Source of the DNA: Tachypleus tridentatus
Lineage: Eukaryota; Arthropoda; Merostomata; Xiphosura; Limulidae
Length of the DNA: 64,000 bases
Direction: 5' to 3'
Assembly (NCBI RefSeq): GCF_004210375.1
Contig: NC_134829.1
Span: forward strand, 30,148,034 to 30,212,033
The notes beneath the pieces were generated by a model. The model was not told the origin of the DNA and made no database searches. It saw nothing but the letters and a program-made list of their open reading frames with translations. Position numbers and translations under genes: made by a program. Below are positions 1 through 12,316 of the stretch, one piece after another (positions within the stretch are counted from its first letter, which is position 1; the number at the start of each line of letters is the position of its first letter).

Positions 1-226
1 AGCCGTCCCTAATTTAGCAGTGTAAGACTAGAGGGAAGGCAGCTAGTCATCACCACCCACCGCCAACTCTTGGGCTACTCTTTTACCAACGAATAGTAGG
101 ATTGACCGTCACATTATAACGCACCCACGGCTGGGAGGGCGAGCATGTTTAGCGCGACGCGGGCACGAACCCGCGACCCTCGGATTACGAGTCGCACGCC
201 TTACGCGCTTGGCCATGCCAGGCCCG
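1..226 (-). mobile_element. SINE-A copy, truncated by the window edge
   Basis: A tRNA-derived SINE in reverse orientation. The tRNA-like head is at the right end (reads GCCTGGCATGGCCAAGCGCG on the minus strand), followed by the shared body; the CAAA-rich tail lies outside the window. It carries the subfamily changes CGACGCGGGC and ACGGCTGGGAGGG also seen in the copy at 62219-62489. Confidence 0.93.
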
Positions 227-1055
227 ATAAACACTGTCAGTAAATCTGTTGTATATTTATGTTTTAATTTCGGGCGCATTACTCCATAAAACTTGTACTT
301 AATAACATTTTTATATTAGAACACAAAAAGGTATAAATCTGGAAAAATTTTTGGCATTTCAATATATACAGTTGTGCAAGATTAACTATAGGTTCAGAGT
401 AAGGTTTGCAAGTACAAACTGATACATCATGTCACCTATATATTTATATATTTGTAATCAAATAAGAGAATAAAAACTTGTTCTAAACAAGTTTTCCTGT
501 AGAATGGACTTGGAAAAAGGGAAGAAACGATTCTATTGCTTTATGAAGGAAATAAAATATTGAACAAGGTTTTTACTTGAAAGAAGAGAAACTTTTTTTT
601 TTACGAATAAGTTTTGCTATAGAATACACTTGAAAGATATTGTAAGCACAAATCTATACAGCACTTCAAAGAATAGTGGGAACAAAGATATTTTTGAAGA
701 AGATTTAGTATAGAGCATATTGGAAGCACTTGTAGCAATAAGCGTAGATCTAAATCAGATAATAACATTTGTTGATGACGAGATAAATAAGAAAATGGGA
801 ATTTGAAAACCTGCAAAGTCCTATTTTGGTCCCATGATGTTACCTGGAGTTACATTTGGAGGAATCACAAATAGGGGTTTGTAATTTAAGTGAACAATGT
901 TATCTCCATTAAGTAAACAATGTCTCCAGTCGTGTTTACTAACTTTTCTTGTTTGCAGGTTTTTAAATTTCCAATATTTTTTATGTTCAACTATGGACAG
1001 ACGATTACTTGGTATGATAACTGACTTTATACATTGTAATGATAATAAATTTTAT

Positions 1056-1332
1056 TTGTTTTGTTTGTTTGTTTTGGAATTTCGCACAAAGCTACTCGAG
1101 GGCTATCTGTGCTAGCCGTCCCTAAGTTAGCAGTGTAAGACTAGAGGGAAGGAAGCTAGTCATCACCGCCAACTCTTGGGCTACTCTTTTACCAACGAAT
1201 AGTGGGATTGACCGTAACATTATAACGCCCCCACGGTTGAAAGGGCGAGCATGTTTAATGCGACCGGGATTCGAACCTGCGACCCTCAGATTACGAGTCG
1301 CACGCCTTAACACGCTTGGCCATGCCGGGCCC
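1056..1332 (-). mobile_element. SINE-A copy, near full length
   Basis: On the minus strand it reads tRNA-like head (A-box-like TGGCCAAGCGTG, B-box-like GGTTCGAATCC), body, then a (CAAA)n tail at 1056-1075. Any open frame across it belongs to the repeat. Confidence 0.94.
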
Positions 1333-1667
1333 CAAGAACAACAAAAATCCGATGTATCTAGATAACCATATTAACAAAGAAATACGATGACCTTTAAGGT
1401 TGCATAGAAAAAAAAACCTGTAACGAATATACAGAAACTACTAAATCTTGAAATATAAATTATCCAACTATTAATATATTTTAAAAAAAGTGTGAGCGCA
1501 CCAATATGTAACCTGCCTCGAGGTTCTTACGCTTATGAAAAACAGCGAACGTTTAGACATCGGATTGAGAAGTTCCAAAGTCTAATTGTATATATAAAAC
1601 CGTATTAATGTTTTGTTGTTATTGTGTATCAAACTAAGATTACTGGAAATGTTATATTTAAAAACCG

Positions 1668-1728
1668 TATTTTAACAGCATACATTTTAACAGCCTACAT
1701 CAGCCCACATTTTAACAGCCTACATTCT
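1668..1728. repeat. Short tandem repeat, TTTTAACAGC(C/A)TACA
   Basis: Three to four imperfect copies of a 14-20 bp unit based on ATTTTAACAGCCTACA. Small and of no evident function. Confidence 0.7.
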
Positions 1729-2048
1729 AAATTGCATTCCCCCGTTTTATCTAAACATCGTTCTTTTAGAATAAATTTAGGCTTCAGTAAAATGATTTAT
1801 GGGATCTTATTTTAACATCATAGACTGGATATCCAACAGCATCAGTAACTGTTAGATAGTAACAGTCCTTACCCAGTGTTGCCCGGGTATTACTTGTACA
1901 AAAGGCCAATGTTTAGTTATTTTTAAACTGAAAAGATCGAAATTTCTCTTTTCCAAATGTATAAAGGTTCTAATACTGAGAAGAAAGACACACTCTTTTC
2001 ACTAATACGAATAAACATTTAAATTTAATATTTCTGCCAATAATATGA

Positions 2049-2173
2049 CGCCCCCCCGCTACTACAGCGGTAAGTTTACGGATTTACAACGTTCAAATCA
2101 GGGATTCAATTCCCCTCGGTGGCCTCAGCAGATAGCCCGATATGGCTTTGCTATAAGAAAACATACACACACC
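2049..2173 (+). mobile_element. SINE-B copy (tRNA-like, ~120 bp)
   Basis: The copy starts CCCCCCGCTACTACAGCGGT, has a B-box-like GGGATTCAATTCCCC and ends in an (AC)n tail. It matches the young copy at 50662-50779 throughout. Confidence 0.85.
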
Positions 2174-2638
2174 AATAATATAAATTCTAACACTTATGCA
2201 TGGTTTCTTTTAACAAATTATAAAACAATAACAGTTTGTGACAACACGTTTTTAAAAACCGTTGTACAGAATAAAAGCAAAACTCATGTTCAACCCTCTA
2301 TTTAATTAGTATAATCAATCAATCTTTAAGTTAGCCAAACTACATAATTTACTTTGTAGTTTAAAATCAAATACAATATTTAGACACTTACACAAACACA
2401 GAGAGTACGTGGTTTCGATGTAGAATTAAACCTTTAATTTTACAGTGTGTTATTTGAAGTACAAAAACTTTATTTTCCTCTGTACGTAATACCTACAACC
2501 GTATTTTCCTTGTATTTATTGTATCAAAACAAAAGATTTACATTGTATATTCATCGCAATACTATATATTTAATCATTTTAATACCAGACGTTAGATATT
2601 GTTATGAATATAGCCTAGATACCTATTTTAAAAGTTTC

Positions 2639-2750
2639 TTTGTTTGTTTGAAGCTAAGCACAAAGCTACACAATGGGCTATCTGTACTGTACCCACCACG
2701 GGTATAGAAATTCGGGTTCTAACCTTTTAAGACCGCTGTGCCACTGGAAG
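2639..2750 (-). mobile_element. SINE-B-related copy
   Basis: Reverse orientation: T-rich TTTGTTTG start, AGCACAAAGCTACACAATGG body, ACCACGGGTAT and a terminal CCGCTGTGCCACTGG. The tRNA-like head is at the right end. This variant has a CAAA tail instead of an AC tail. Confidence 0.85.
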
Positions 2751-3924
2751 ACATTTTGAAACAGAGCTTCATAATTAACAAATTTTTATCGCCCAGTAAG
2801 AGGGCCGAAAACACGCAAATAAAAGTGTTTTAACCTAGATAAAAGTCCGGGTATAATTCTACATATTAACTAACCTACGTTATGAGTTTTAAATAACATT
2901 TATTAGATACTAGCTAAGCATGATGGAAAGTAGGTGTTTCCCACCTCACAGCTGCACGTATCATTCAGTTTTGCATCATTTCTACCTCCTTCAGTTTTTG
3001 TATTTTTGTTTTTAAACAGTCGTTATTACCCGTATTACAGCATTTCTTAAACCTGTTTTTACAAAACTGTTGTTACCATAGTTGTTATTAAACACTTATT
3101 CAATAACAATTTGCCAAGCGACAGATGGCAGCATATAACCTCTCTCTTTTTATGGCTTAAAAATTACATGGAAAAGTTTAGACCAGAAAAATTGGCCAAA
3201 ATTGTCTTGAGAAAAATTAAGCCCAGGTTCTGTACACTCTTGGAATTCCCTTAGGATGGTTGAAACGTTTTAGCTCTCCAGATACTTCCATCTTGGAGAC
3301 ATTGCGCTAACACACACTGTTTTATTAGATTATAACTTATAATTAAAGCAGCATTTTAATTTAGATCGTTTAAAAAACCTGCTGTGTTATCTTCAGATGT
3401 TGAAGTTTGTATTTTATTTATTTGTTTTAAAACAAAACCACGTTGTGCTATTTGCTGCGTCCATCAAGAGGAATAGAACGTCCATTTTTGAGTTATAAGT
3501 CAATAAATTTACCGCTGTCCCACCGCGATCTTTGGGTTTATAGACAAACATGGATTAATAGTCCTCACAAATATGTTTTTTTTTTCATAGAAAACAGAAT
3601 CTAATTTAGAATACTGAACCTCCAACTTCATCGAGATAAACACAAGCTTAAAATATTTTGTATTGAAAGATACTTAATTATCAGATATGATATTGCAGTT
3701 ACTAGAATATAAGTCATAACAATACACTTTTCTTTCAGTTTAGGTTTAAAATTAATCCACCTCATAGAAATTTATACGTAAGTCAATAGTTCAATGTGTT
3801 GGTTAAAATATTCATAACATACAGCCATCATCTGTTTACAATTATCATAATATGACTTGAAATGTATTTGAAAATATTTGAATTATTTTGTAATTTGAAA
3901 TGTATGATATTTATTGAAACGTCC

Positions 3925-4030
3925 TCCCTGTAGATCAGCGGTAAGTGTAAGAGTTCACGACCATAAAATTCGAGGTTCATTTCCCTGGGGTTCATAAAAT
4001 TCAAATACCCCATTGTGTGGTTTTGCACTA
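3925..4030 (+). mobile_element. Decayed SINE-B copy
   Basis: It contains CCCTGTAGATCAGCGGTAAG, a degraded B-box (GAGGTTCATTTCC), CCCATTGTGTGG and TTTTGCAC in the SINE-B order. Diverged and old. Confidence 0.6.
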
Positions 4031-4621
4031 AAATAACATTTATTGTACTATCTGATCAAACCTCGCGGTGGAGAAAAAACAAAACAAACCTGAAAGCTGC
4101 GGAAGTCTGTTACATTTGTATTTAAAGTTGAAAAGTGAAATAATTAATAATTTTCTCGTCATTGTTAAATCCATTGTACATTCAATAATCAGAAAATTAA
4201 TTAATAACATTTTACTTTGAACATAAGACAATGTCAGCGAGTGCTCGGAGATATCTATTTATGTTAAGCAAGTTTTTCTGTAAGTACACTCCGTAAATGT
4301 TCCCTCTGAATATGTCTTGTGACTGATTTTCTCATGGTCACGAACAAACCAGCGCGTGACCCTCTCTGGGCAGGTAAATAAATAGCGATTGAGTTTTATT
4401 TACATTTAGAATGAAATGCTTAATCGATGATTTGACTAAGTCTAGTTAAACAGTCAGCTCTCTCCCCTCCTCATTGCACGCTTCGTGCTCGCACGTAGTC
4501 TTCGTGGCTCCTGCTTCTAGCGCGAGCTTTTTAAGTACGCGCAGTTAATACGTTATTGTCACGCGCCAACAGGGATGTTTGAAGAGCAGACAACGACAAT
4601 ATCTATGTAAATATTCCTTAC

Positions 4622-4806
4622 AGCATGAGTTGCCTTGTTGATGGTTTCACGTGTAAGCGTAGACAGTCTTCACCGGCCTTGTCAGCTAGCATATGAATAT
4701 GAAAAAGTCGTTTACCGTCTTTGTCGACAGGGGCCTCACCACCACCAACAGATACGACGGCTAATTCTGCAGTTAATGGTAAAGTGATGAGGGCGGGAAT
4801 CATTTC
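4622..4806 (-). CDS. Candidate coding exon, product not recognised
   Basis: On the minus strand a pyrimidine-rich acceptor (CTCTTTCCCCTAG) opens a frame starting E-M and running 60 codons to a donor (ATGCT|GTAAGG). If the donor is not used, the frame meets TAA at once. The start is hydrophobic (MIPALITLPLTAELAVVSVG), followed by a charged stretch with KDGKRLF, ADKAGEDCL and LHVKPSTRQLM. Composition looks coding rather than random: mixed residues, no low complexity, and higher GC than the flanks. The ADKAGEDCL segment loosely recalls the first lobe of FERM-type or other ubiquitin-like folds, which is not strong enough to name it. It could be a first coding exon after a spliced 5' UTR or an internal exon (phase 0 to phase 2). 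No partner exon was found. Confidence 0.42.
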
Positions 4807-5167
4807 CTAGGGGAAAGAGTTATCTTTTTTTATTATTTTTCTTTTTGGTGGTGTCACGAAATCTGCACTAATCATGGGAGAAATAAATACACTTCAAACC
4901 TTGAACTGTCAACCTACGTTTGGTGATGGGCTCATGTTTTAAAATGAATAGAAGAACGAAGGCTCCTATGTACAATTGTACCAGTTTTTCTTATAAAGTA
5001 AATATAGACGTAACTTACGCTGAGTGTTAAACGCCTATTTAATATCAGATCGCTCAAAGTTATTGCAAGAAGTTGTATTTGCTTGGTTCAAGATCAATAT
5101 ATATTACACAAAGTATCAACTTTGGTGTGTGCGTATGACGTTAGGTAATAACTTTATTTCTGCATAG

Positions 5168-5281
5168 GTTTGTTAAAAGTTAAGCACAAAACTACACAAC
5201 AGACTGCTTTGCACACAACTGGTATCGAAACCCGATTTCTAACAATGTAAATCCGCAAATATACCGCTGTGCCACTGGAGG
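5168..5281 (-). mobile_element. SINE-B-related copy
   Basis: Same module order as the copy at 2639-2750: GTTTGTTAAAAGTTAAGCAC, ACTACACAACAG, GGTATCGAAACCCG and ATACCGCTGTGCCACTGG. Confidence 0.85.
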
Positions 5282-5918
5282 ACTTCTGCATTCCTATGGA
5301 AAACCAGGACTACCCTGATCTTTTAAGTTTCAAGAAGTTTTAATAATTTCTTCATTTTAAAGTAATACATTTGAAATGACATTAAGGCTTAGCGAATGTA
5401 GAATAAGCGACCAAAATGAAACGTAAAAAAGTTAATTATGTAATATTTGACACAGAAGCGCTTTGATTGAAGAATAGTTTATCATGAAGAAGTGTCTCCG
5501 GTGGATTAGCGACAAATTTATAACACTAAACACAGGGTACAAACCCTGCCGTGACACTGTGGATTACGGTAAATCCGATAATAATTTTAAACTATTAATC
5601 TCTAAATTGAAACGAGTTTTCAATGGGAATCATGAATAAGGGCTCCCTAGTACACTTCACTTATACGTGTATAGACATAAAATTAAAAACAGCCTCAGAT
5701 ATCATTAGAATGCAATACTTTCAGCGACAATTAAAACAAATTTCCAAATAGGCATAACCAGGACCCCATCTCCTCAGGTTTTGCGTTGCTGCTCGTTTCG
5801 TTTAGAGCCGAAAAGTAGCATACGCTCCCCTTAAAAATTCTTGCTTACGCCCCTGCTCCGTGTTTCAAAGTCTATAATTTTATTCTATAAACTGTGAATA
5901 CCACAATCGCTTATATCA

Positions 5919-5950
5919 CACACACACGTATGCGTGTATATATATATATC
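5919..5950. repeat. CA/TA microsatellite
   Basis: Runs of CACACACAC, then GTGTATATATATATAT. Similar short (TA)n runs occur at about 6563-6588, 7190-7207, 9283-9301 and 32391-32404. Confidence 0.85.
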
Positions 5951-6264
5951 AGCGAACAAAGAAGTAGCGTGTTGCTGAGCGCAGCCGTAAAAGTGTGCGA
6001 TGTTTTAAACATTGTAAAGACAATCTAGTCATATGGCACACTTATTTTTTTATTTCCTTGAGATTTATACTCCTTGTAACGCATTAGCAAAAATAAACCG
6101 AAAATAAATCTTTCGCTGAGTATAATAACATAAGTTCGCAATTTCTTTGAAACACTATTGCCAATATATATATTCTATTTGTAGCCTATTTATTAACGAT
6201 TCGTAAGCCCTCTCACAGCTTACTGTCATTTATATATACATATATACCAGATGTGGATGACATT

Positions 6265-6368
6265 TTCTTATTGTTTGTCTTTAGAACAAAGCCACAGTGG
6301 GCTATTGCTGTGTCTATCATGGGGAAGCGAGCCCCGAATTTTAGCGTTGTACGTCGCTAGACTTCCCC
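6265..6368 (-). mobile_element. Decayed SINE-B-like copy
   Basis: ACAAAGCCACAGTGGGCTAT, TGTGTCTATCATGGGG, a B-box complement (GAGCCCCGAATTT) and AGCGTTGTA appear in SINE-B order. This older subfamily uses CAAAGCCACA in place of CAAAGCTACA. Confidence 0.6.
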
Positions 6369-6418
6369 TTGTCTCAGTGGGGGACGACAAAGGTAAAAAT
6401 GAATTTTGCTTCTTTGTA

Positions 6419-6526
6419 ATTAAGCAAAACGCAACACACTAGGCTATCTGTGATTTGCCCACCACGGTTACATGAAACCCGGTATCTAGTGTTATACCTC
6501 TGCTGACACACTGCGTGCCAGTGGGG
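6419..6526 (-). mobile_element. SINE-B-related copy
   Basis: CACACTAGGCTATCTGTG, CCCACCACGG, AAACCCGGTATCTAG and TGCCAGTGGGG mark a reverse-orientation copy directly after the older copy at 6265-6368. Confidence 0.75.
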
Positions 6527-7668
6527 AAACTATAAATGGAAACTTTTTAAGAAAAAAGTAATACATATATATATATTACATATATATTTTCATGCTGCTG
6601 TTGATTTTAATTTCTAAGCATTTTTTTATTATTTAACATTCTTGTAAACTGCAAGCTGTTATAAACTATAGTTTACGCTACATCTTCAACAAGATTTTCA
6701 ACCCGTATTGTGCATAACGCCGCAGTTAGTGGAGCACGATTCATTAGTTGTGTAACACAACGGTAAAAGTGTTAGTAATTTTAATAATATTGTTGTTTTC
6801 TGGCTCAGTGTGGATTTCCATTAACAACAGTATAAAATTGTTTCTCAACATTTCAACAATAATTTGTTTTTATATGTCGCTGCCAATGAGGCCTTTCGGC
6901 CAATGCCACAGCTCGTGGTTATTTAAATGTTCAGATCAAATGCTACTCATCGTCAGTCTTCCAGGGCGAATCTCTTAAAATGTTCTCATGATCTATAAAT
7001 ATATTTTGTTGTAATCGCTAATTTCTTCATTCAGTTTTATTCTTTTTTATGTCATTTCGTGGGACAGCAGTAAGTCGTAATTACGATTTACAATAGTAGA
7101 AACAGGGGGTTCAGTTCCTTGTAATGGGCATTTTACTCCCCATTGTATATTTGTTAAGAACTAATGCGGTTCTTTCTTTGCCCTAAAATGTATATATATA
7201 TATATATTTGACTTAACTACAATAAATTTTTTTTTCGTCGTTTCGCCTCTAGGTACAATGAATAGTTTTAATCCTGGTGGATAGATCGTATACTTTTTCA
7301 GGAGTCAAGTTGCCTTTGATTTTTTTTTTTTTGAAAGATATCTCCCGGTCTGCGTTGCGTACTAAATCTTAAATTAATTTATGTTATATTAGCCGTGGTA
7401 TAGTGGCTCATAAAATGGCACCGAGTTTTTTATTTTGTTTCTCAAATACAAACTTTTACCTCATAGCTCCGTCATAGCTCCGATTTGAGATTTAATTATT
7501 TATTTTTAATTAGGAGGTCAGACCTTTTATATTAATGGATTTGGTCACGCCTGAGATCTCACAGTTGAATTTACTTTGATCCTGTCTAAAATACTTTCAA
7601 TTTTAGGGTGGGCTGGTAGAAATCCTGATGAATAATAAAATTGAATGTTGTACACGCGAGTTCCACGC

Positions 7669-7794
7669 TTTGTTTGTTCAGAATTAAGCACAAAGCTACA
7701 CAACTGACTATCTGTGCTCTGCACATCACGGGTATTGAAACCCGATTTATAACAGTATGAGTCCGCAGACATATCGCTGTGCGATTGGGATGCC
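7669..7794 (-). mobile_element. SINE-B-related copy
   Basis: TTTGTTTG, AAGCACAAAGCTACACAACT, CACGGGTATTGAAACCCGAT and ATATCGCTGTGCGATTGGG. The reverse-strand open frame that spans it is a by-product of the repeat. Confidence 0.85.
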
Positions 7795-8740
7795 CCTCGC
7801 TTGATATTGGTGGAGTACAAAAGTATAGTTAACAAAAAATTATCATAACTGAATATACTTTAATTCTACCTGTAATAATTTCAAATACCGCGGCTGATGA
7901 TGGTTCCCTCTTCTTTTTCTTTAGAAACTGCTCTTTCTCGTAATATTACTGTCATTTTTGAATTATCTTGTTACAGGAATTATGTTTATTTTTATCAGTG
8001 CAACTATACTCTGGTGGTTCAGCAATAGCTTTGAAAGTTATAACACTAGAAGTCGGGGCTTGATCCTCTCGAAGAACACAGCGTAGGTAGTTTATTGTGT
8101 AATTTTGCACGTAAACAAAGAATCCATGTGATTACTTGTCGAAAGTTGGCGCAAAACATTGTTAAAAATGCTTTTCCTTTCCTGATATATTTAAGAGAAC
8201 AGTTTCAAATTCAAGGTTTCTTGACAGGTCCTTTCACTGCAGTTATTCTAAACATAGAATTCGACTGAAAAGTTAAAACCTATGCAGGTCATGCTTCTCT
8301 TATCCAGAGTCGTTCGAAGCCTTTTGTTATTTTATTTTTTTATTACCAAACATTCACTTTCAGAGAACAGTCTTCCTGATGAACCCAGAAGAAGCAAAAG
8401 TAGCTGTAGCGAGTTATCTCTTTTGTTTTCAGTCAATAGCATCTACCGCTAACTGCATAGTTAAATTTGCCCGGAACTGTTATGTTGCATCCACGATTCC
8501 GAAGTGTGGAGCGAAATTCTACAAACATGAAATCATTGGATTCACTGTACGGGCACACTAACTATTGGGCCACGCTTGGTTCTAATCTTGAGCCAATCGT
8601 ATTCTTATTATAATGACCATTAATATAATTTCAGGCTAAAGAGAAGAAAAAAAAAGTTAACATTATTCTTTTCGGATAAACAAAGATGTAAATATGTATA
8701 GGGTTCATTCATTTACTGGTTTAGTGTTCAAAAGAGAGAG

Positions 8741-9018
8741 GTTTGTTTGTTTTTGAATTTTGCACAAAGCTACTCGAGGGCTATCTGCGCTAGCCGTCCA
8801 TAATTTGGCAGTGTAAGACTAGAGGGAATGCATCTAGTTATCACTAACCACTCACCGCCAATTCCTGGTTTACTCTCTTATCGACGAATAGTAGGATTGA
8901 CTGTTACATTATAACGCCCCCACAGCTGAAAAGGCGAGCATGTTTGGTGTGACGGGAATTCGAACCCGCAACCCCCGGATTATGAGTCTACTGCCTTAAC
9001 CACCTGGCCATGCCAGGT
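8741..9018 (-). mobile_element. SINE-A copy, near full length
   Basis: It runs from the GTTTGTTTG tail complement through GCTACTCGAGGGCTATCTG to GGCCATGCCAGG. It forms an inverted pair with the plus-strand copy at 9919-10176. Confidence 0.94.
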
Positions 9019-9918
9019 CTGTGCTTAAATAAAGTGTGATGAGTATTTTTCAAATTTTACGTCAACTCTAGTAAAAAACTAAAACAGCAAAGGAACAGTT
9101 CCTCGAACCAAAGTAATGACTCCTTTCATGACTTGATTGTTTGAGAATTATTTGTTCGATAGCGAAATCATTGTCAAAATAAAACGTTAAAATAAGATAA
9201 ACATCGAAATATGAGAATAAGTGCCCGTGAAACTGGAAAAATTACATTAGTTTAGTGTCTCCCCCTTTACTCAATGTATATCATATATATATATATATAT
9301 AAACTTCCATAGAAAGCATTTATATCTTTATTACTGAAAGCTTTTATATACGCAAAAAACGAACGCTCTGAAAAGTAAGATATGGTCACCACACGAAAGA
9401 CTCGGTTTGAGATTTTCCACTACTTTTTGCAACCGTAGTTAGTTGGTTTTACTTACAATAAAAACGTTGAGAAACCGAGTTTTCCAAATGTGGTCAATAA
9501 TGTATACTGAGGGTCAATATCGTTTTCAAGAAGAATGTTCTAGGCCTTGTGCTGCCTTCGGAATTATTTCCTTCATCGTCATTGGTGCTTATGTGAATGA
9601 CAAAAGTTTGGTCCTCGACCAGTTAGTTATCTGAACAAGCTTTCAGCTGACCGACCCTTTATTAAAAGTGGACGTCGACTTCCAAGACTATATTTAATCA
9701 GATTAAAATGCACAAAAGTCCATTTGAAGAACTTGTAATCGAATGAGATTCCTATGAATCCAGTTTCCTCGGCTATCTCTATTATACAATAGTTAATATT
9801 GATATATTTTTAAAAGCTTGTGGAATTTTGGCGTTTGATTCTCCATTAATCTCCTTCTATTCAAATACTTTCTTATTAACCACAACAGGTTGTGTGCCCA
9901 TCTTCATTACTTTTTTTC

Positions 9919-10176
9919 CCCCGGCATGGCCAGGTGTATTAGGGCGTTCGACTCGTATCCCCGTCGCACCAAACATGCTCGCCCCTTTCAGTCGTGGGAG
10001 CATTATAATGTGACGGTCAATCCCACTATTCGTTTGTAAAAGAGTAGCCCAGGAGTTGGCGGTGGGTGGTGATGACTAGCTGCCTTCCCTCTAGTCTCAC
10101 AGTGCTAAATTAGAGACGGCTAGCGCAGATAGCCCTCGAGTAGCTTTGCGCGAAATTCAAAAACCAAAACAAACAA
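9919..10176 (+). mobile_element. SINE-A copy, forward
   Basis: The head starts CCCGGCATGGCCAGGTGTAT and has lost part of the anticodon-to-B-box segment. The body and the AAACAAACAAG tail are intact. Confidence 0.93.
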
Positions 10177-11055
10177 GCTTTTCTTTGGGGGGGGATCAGA
10201 AGATACTCTTATAATCTGCAGGTGGGAACATCTCTAGCGTTGTCGTGGTGTGGTTTCCAAGCCAAAAGCTGATTTAAACCATACGCTATTTGATATTTTT
10301 TTCTCTGTGTGTGTGTGAATAAACGTTGAAGTCTTCTTTCTCTGAAATGCGGGATTTTTCGCTAATGATCTCATTATATGAATATCTTTCCTTTGAAAGG
10401 CTGTGAAAAAAATCATCCAGACATAAATCTACTCTCAGCGGTATTAAATGGACAGAAATTCGCCGTGAACCAAATATCTAAATCCTGAGCATCTAGTCTG
10501 CGGCGTTGAAGCTTTAGTTTGCAGCGGCAAGACACTTTATTAACACTTTTCTACCATTCCTAATAAAGTGCGGTTAAAACTCTTTATAGCTTCAGGTCTC
10601 AGGCGCTAATGACCACTCTAATATCTGCGGAAGAGAAACGTTCCTTTAAATTTCTTACATTTTAATCTATGATAACAAAGTTAATGGCCTTTGTTGAATT
10701 CCATTTGTGGGCATCTTTTTGTGCGTATAAGCATAAGGGCTAAACTTTGCACACACAAAATATTCTGTCATAGAAACAGTTCATAGAATTACATCAAGCA
10801 CACAAGATGTGTATCCTTTCATTGTTCTCTAAGCACTACCTAAATAATCTCCATATGACTGAAAAGAGCCCTGCATACGTACAATAATAATTCTTTCACC
10901 AAACATCCTAAAATGCTACAAAGAATTGCCTTTTTGTTTACTGTTTGTTTCAAATTGTTGCGCATTACTAGACAAGAGCTGTCTCGGCATAACCTTTCGT
11001 AATTTTGATCTGATAGACAAGAGAGAGCAACTCTCGCTGCCAGCTAGTGAGATAT

Positions 11056-11093
11056 GAACCTGACGATGACCGAAGAAGGTCGAAACGTTGTTC
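11056..11093 (+). ncRNA. Hammerhead ribozyme-like motif 1, short-stem-III type I
   Basis: All core elements appear in order: stem I strand GAAC (11056-11059), CTGACGA (11060-11066), stem II GACC/GGTC with loop GAAGAA (11068-11081), GAAA (11082-11085), ACGT (11085-11088) with H17 = T at 11089, and the closing stem I strand GTTC (11090-11093). The self-complementary ACGT as stem III is the minimal form described for Penelope-like retroelement hammerheads, which are thought to work as dimers. One deviation is an unpaired T (11067) between the core and stem II. No reverse transcriptase frame is seen nearby, so this would be a truncated or decayed element end. Cleavage activity is untested. Confidence 0.55.
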
Positions 11094-11180
11094 GCTCTTC
11101 TATGTAAAAGTGTTTTCTCAGCCCAAACGAGCCGTTTTTGCATATAAATTTCTCAACAAGTGGGTTTCTCGTCATCACTG

Positions 11181-11362
11181 ATTATAATTTCATTTTCTGT
11201 TAATATATATCGAAGATTTTGGATAGTTGTACATTACTAAATATTCTAACGTATAACATATTTAATATTGTCACCCGGTGGCTCAGTAGTGTCTTACAGC
11301 CTACAACACTAAAATTCGGGTTTGGTGGTGGTGGACAGAGCACAGATAGCCAGTTGTGTAGC
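11181..11362 (+). repeat. Left arm of a ~175-bp inverted duplication
   Basis: It pairs with 12958-13128 in reverse complement. Shared landmarks include TATATATCGAAG, GTTGTAC.TTACTAAATATT, AACGTATAACATATTTA, GGCTCAGTAGTGTCTTACAG and ATTCGGGTTTGGTGGTGGTG. The right third is a SINE-B-like tRNA segment; the left two thirds are not part of the SINE. Confidence 0.85.
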
Positions 11363-12194
11363 TACTAATGTACAGTGAGTAGAACTGGTTAAAATAGATA
11401 ATTCCTCCAGGCGGCTTCAGGAGAAATAAGACCCATTCAGTTTCGCAGTCAGTTAGTACTAGACGAATTTTCGAATAACACAGCGTCATGTGGACTTGTT
11501 GCTTCGTGTGTTGCACTGAGGTGTCATTTCCGTTTCAAACGGATAAGAACTGCCCATGATAGGCCTATGTTAAGTTCAGAACATTGTATAAGAGACTTGC
11601 TTAAACAGAAGAACAAAAACTAAAACAAAATATTGTTAGATTTTTATGGCTAATCCTAATGATACAATAGGGTCGATGGTCGAAAAATAACCCCTCTCTC
11701 TAACATTAAATCGGTAGCGCACTTCCGTGCATGTTTTGAAAAAAATTAGATAGAACATTATTCTCTATGTTACCATATTAGAAAATTCAGTTCTCGGTAA
11801 AACCCAAGTTTAAATTATATACATTAGCATATACCTAACGGACGTATAATTTATACAAGAATTATGTGTATTTTCTTTTATCAGATGCCTCTTGACGTAT
11901 TTATACATCTTCAAAGCTAGGAGAACAATAACAGATTTGTAAGGTGCTGCTGATAAGTTTAAAAAATGTTGACAGTACTCAGTATACTTTAAGCTCTCCG
12001 AATACGTTATAGGGTACTTTGTGGACTGCACTCGCGTAAAGTCACAACTCTTTCCAAACAAAGATAAGCCAAACAACGATCGTATTTCGTATCGAATAAT
12101 TCTTACGGAAAAAGTGATCGAATCTCTGCCTCGTGAAATTCTACCTTCTAATTGGTTCCAGACTTTTACCCATGATATAATGTATTGCATTATT

Positions 12195-12316
12195 CACGTG
12201 ACATCTCACGTGCTTCAGGAAGCAAGCGTTGTTTAGTGCCCGTCCACTTCTACTATAGGGTTTGTATGACTAGTCTTGCGTGCTGTAAGCAGTGGGGCAA
12301 ATTTACAAAGCACGTG
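12195..12316. promoter_or_regulatory. Cluster of three CACGTG E-boxes
   Basis: Palindromic CACGTG sites lie at 12195-12200, 12207-12212 and 12311-12316. The region is richer in CpG than its flanks. A plus-strand ATG frame ending at a donor-like site (12266-12334) lies inside the cluster. A role as promoter or enhancer is inferred from motif density only. Confidence 0.35.

Noticed and set aside
8368..8410. CTGATGA in TTCCTGATGAACCCAGAAGA as a further hammerhead core.
   Set aside because: No stem II and no GAAA block follow at the right distance.
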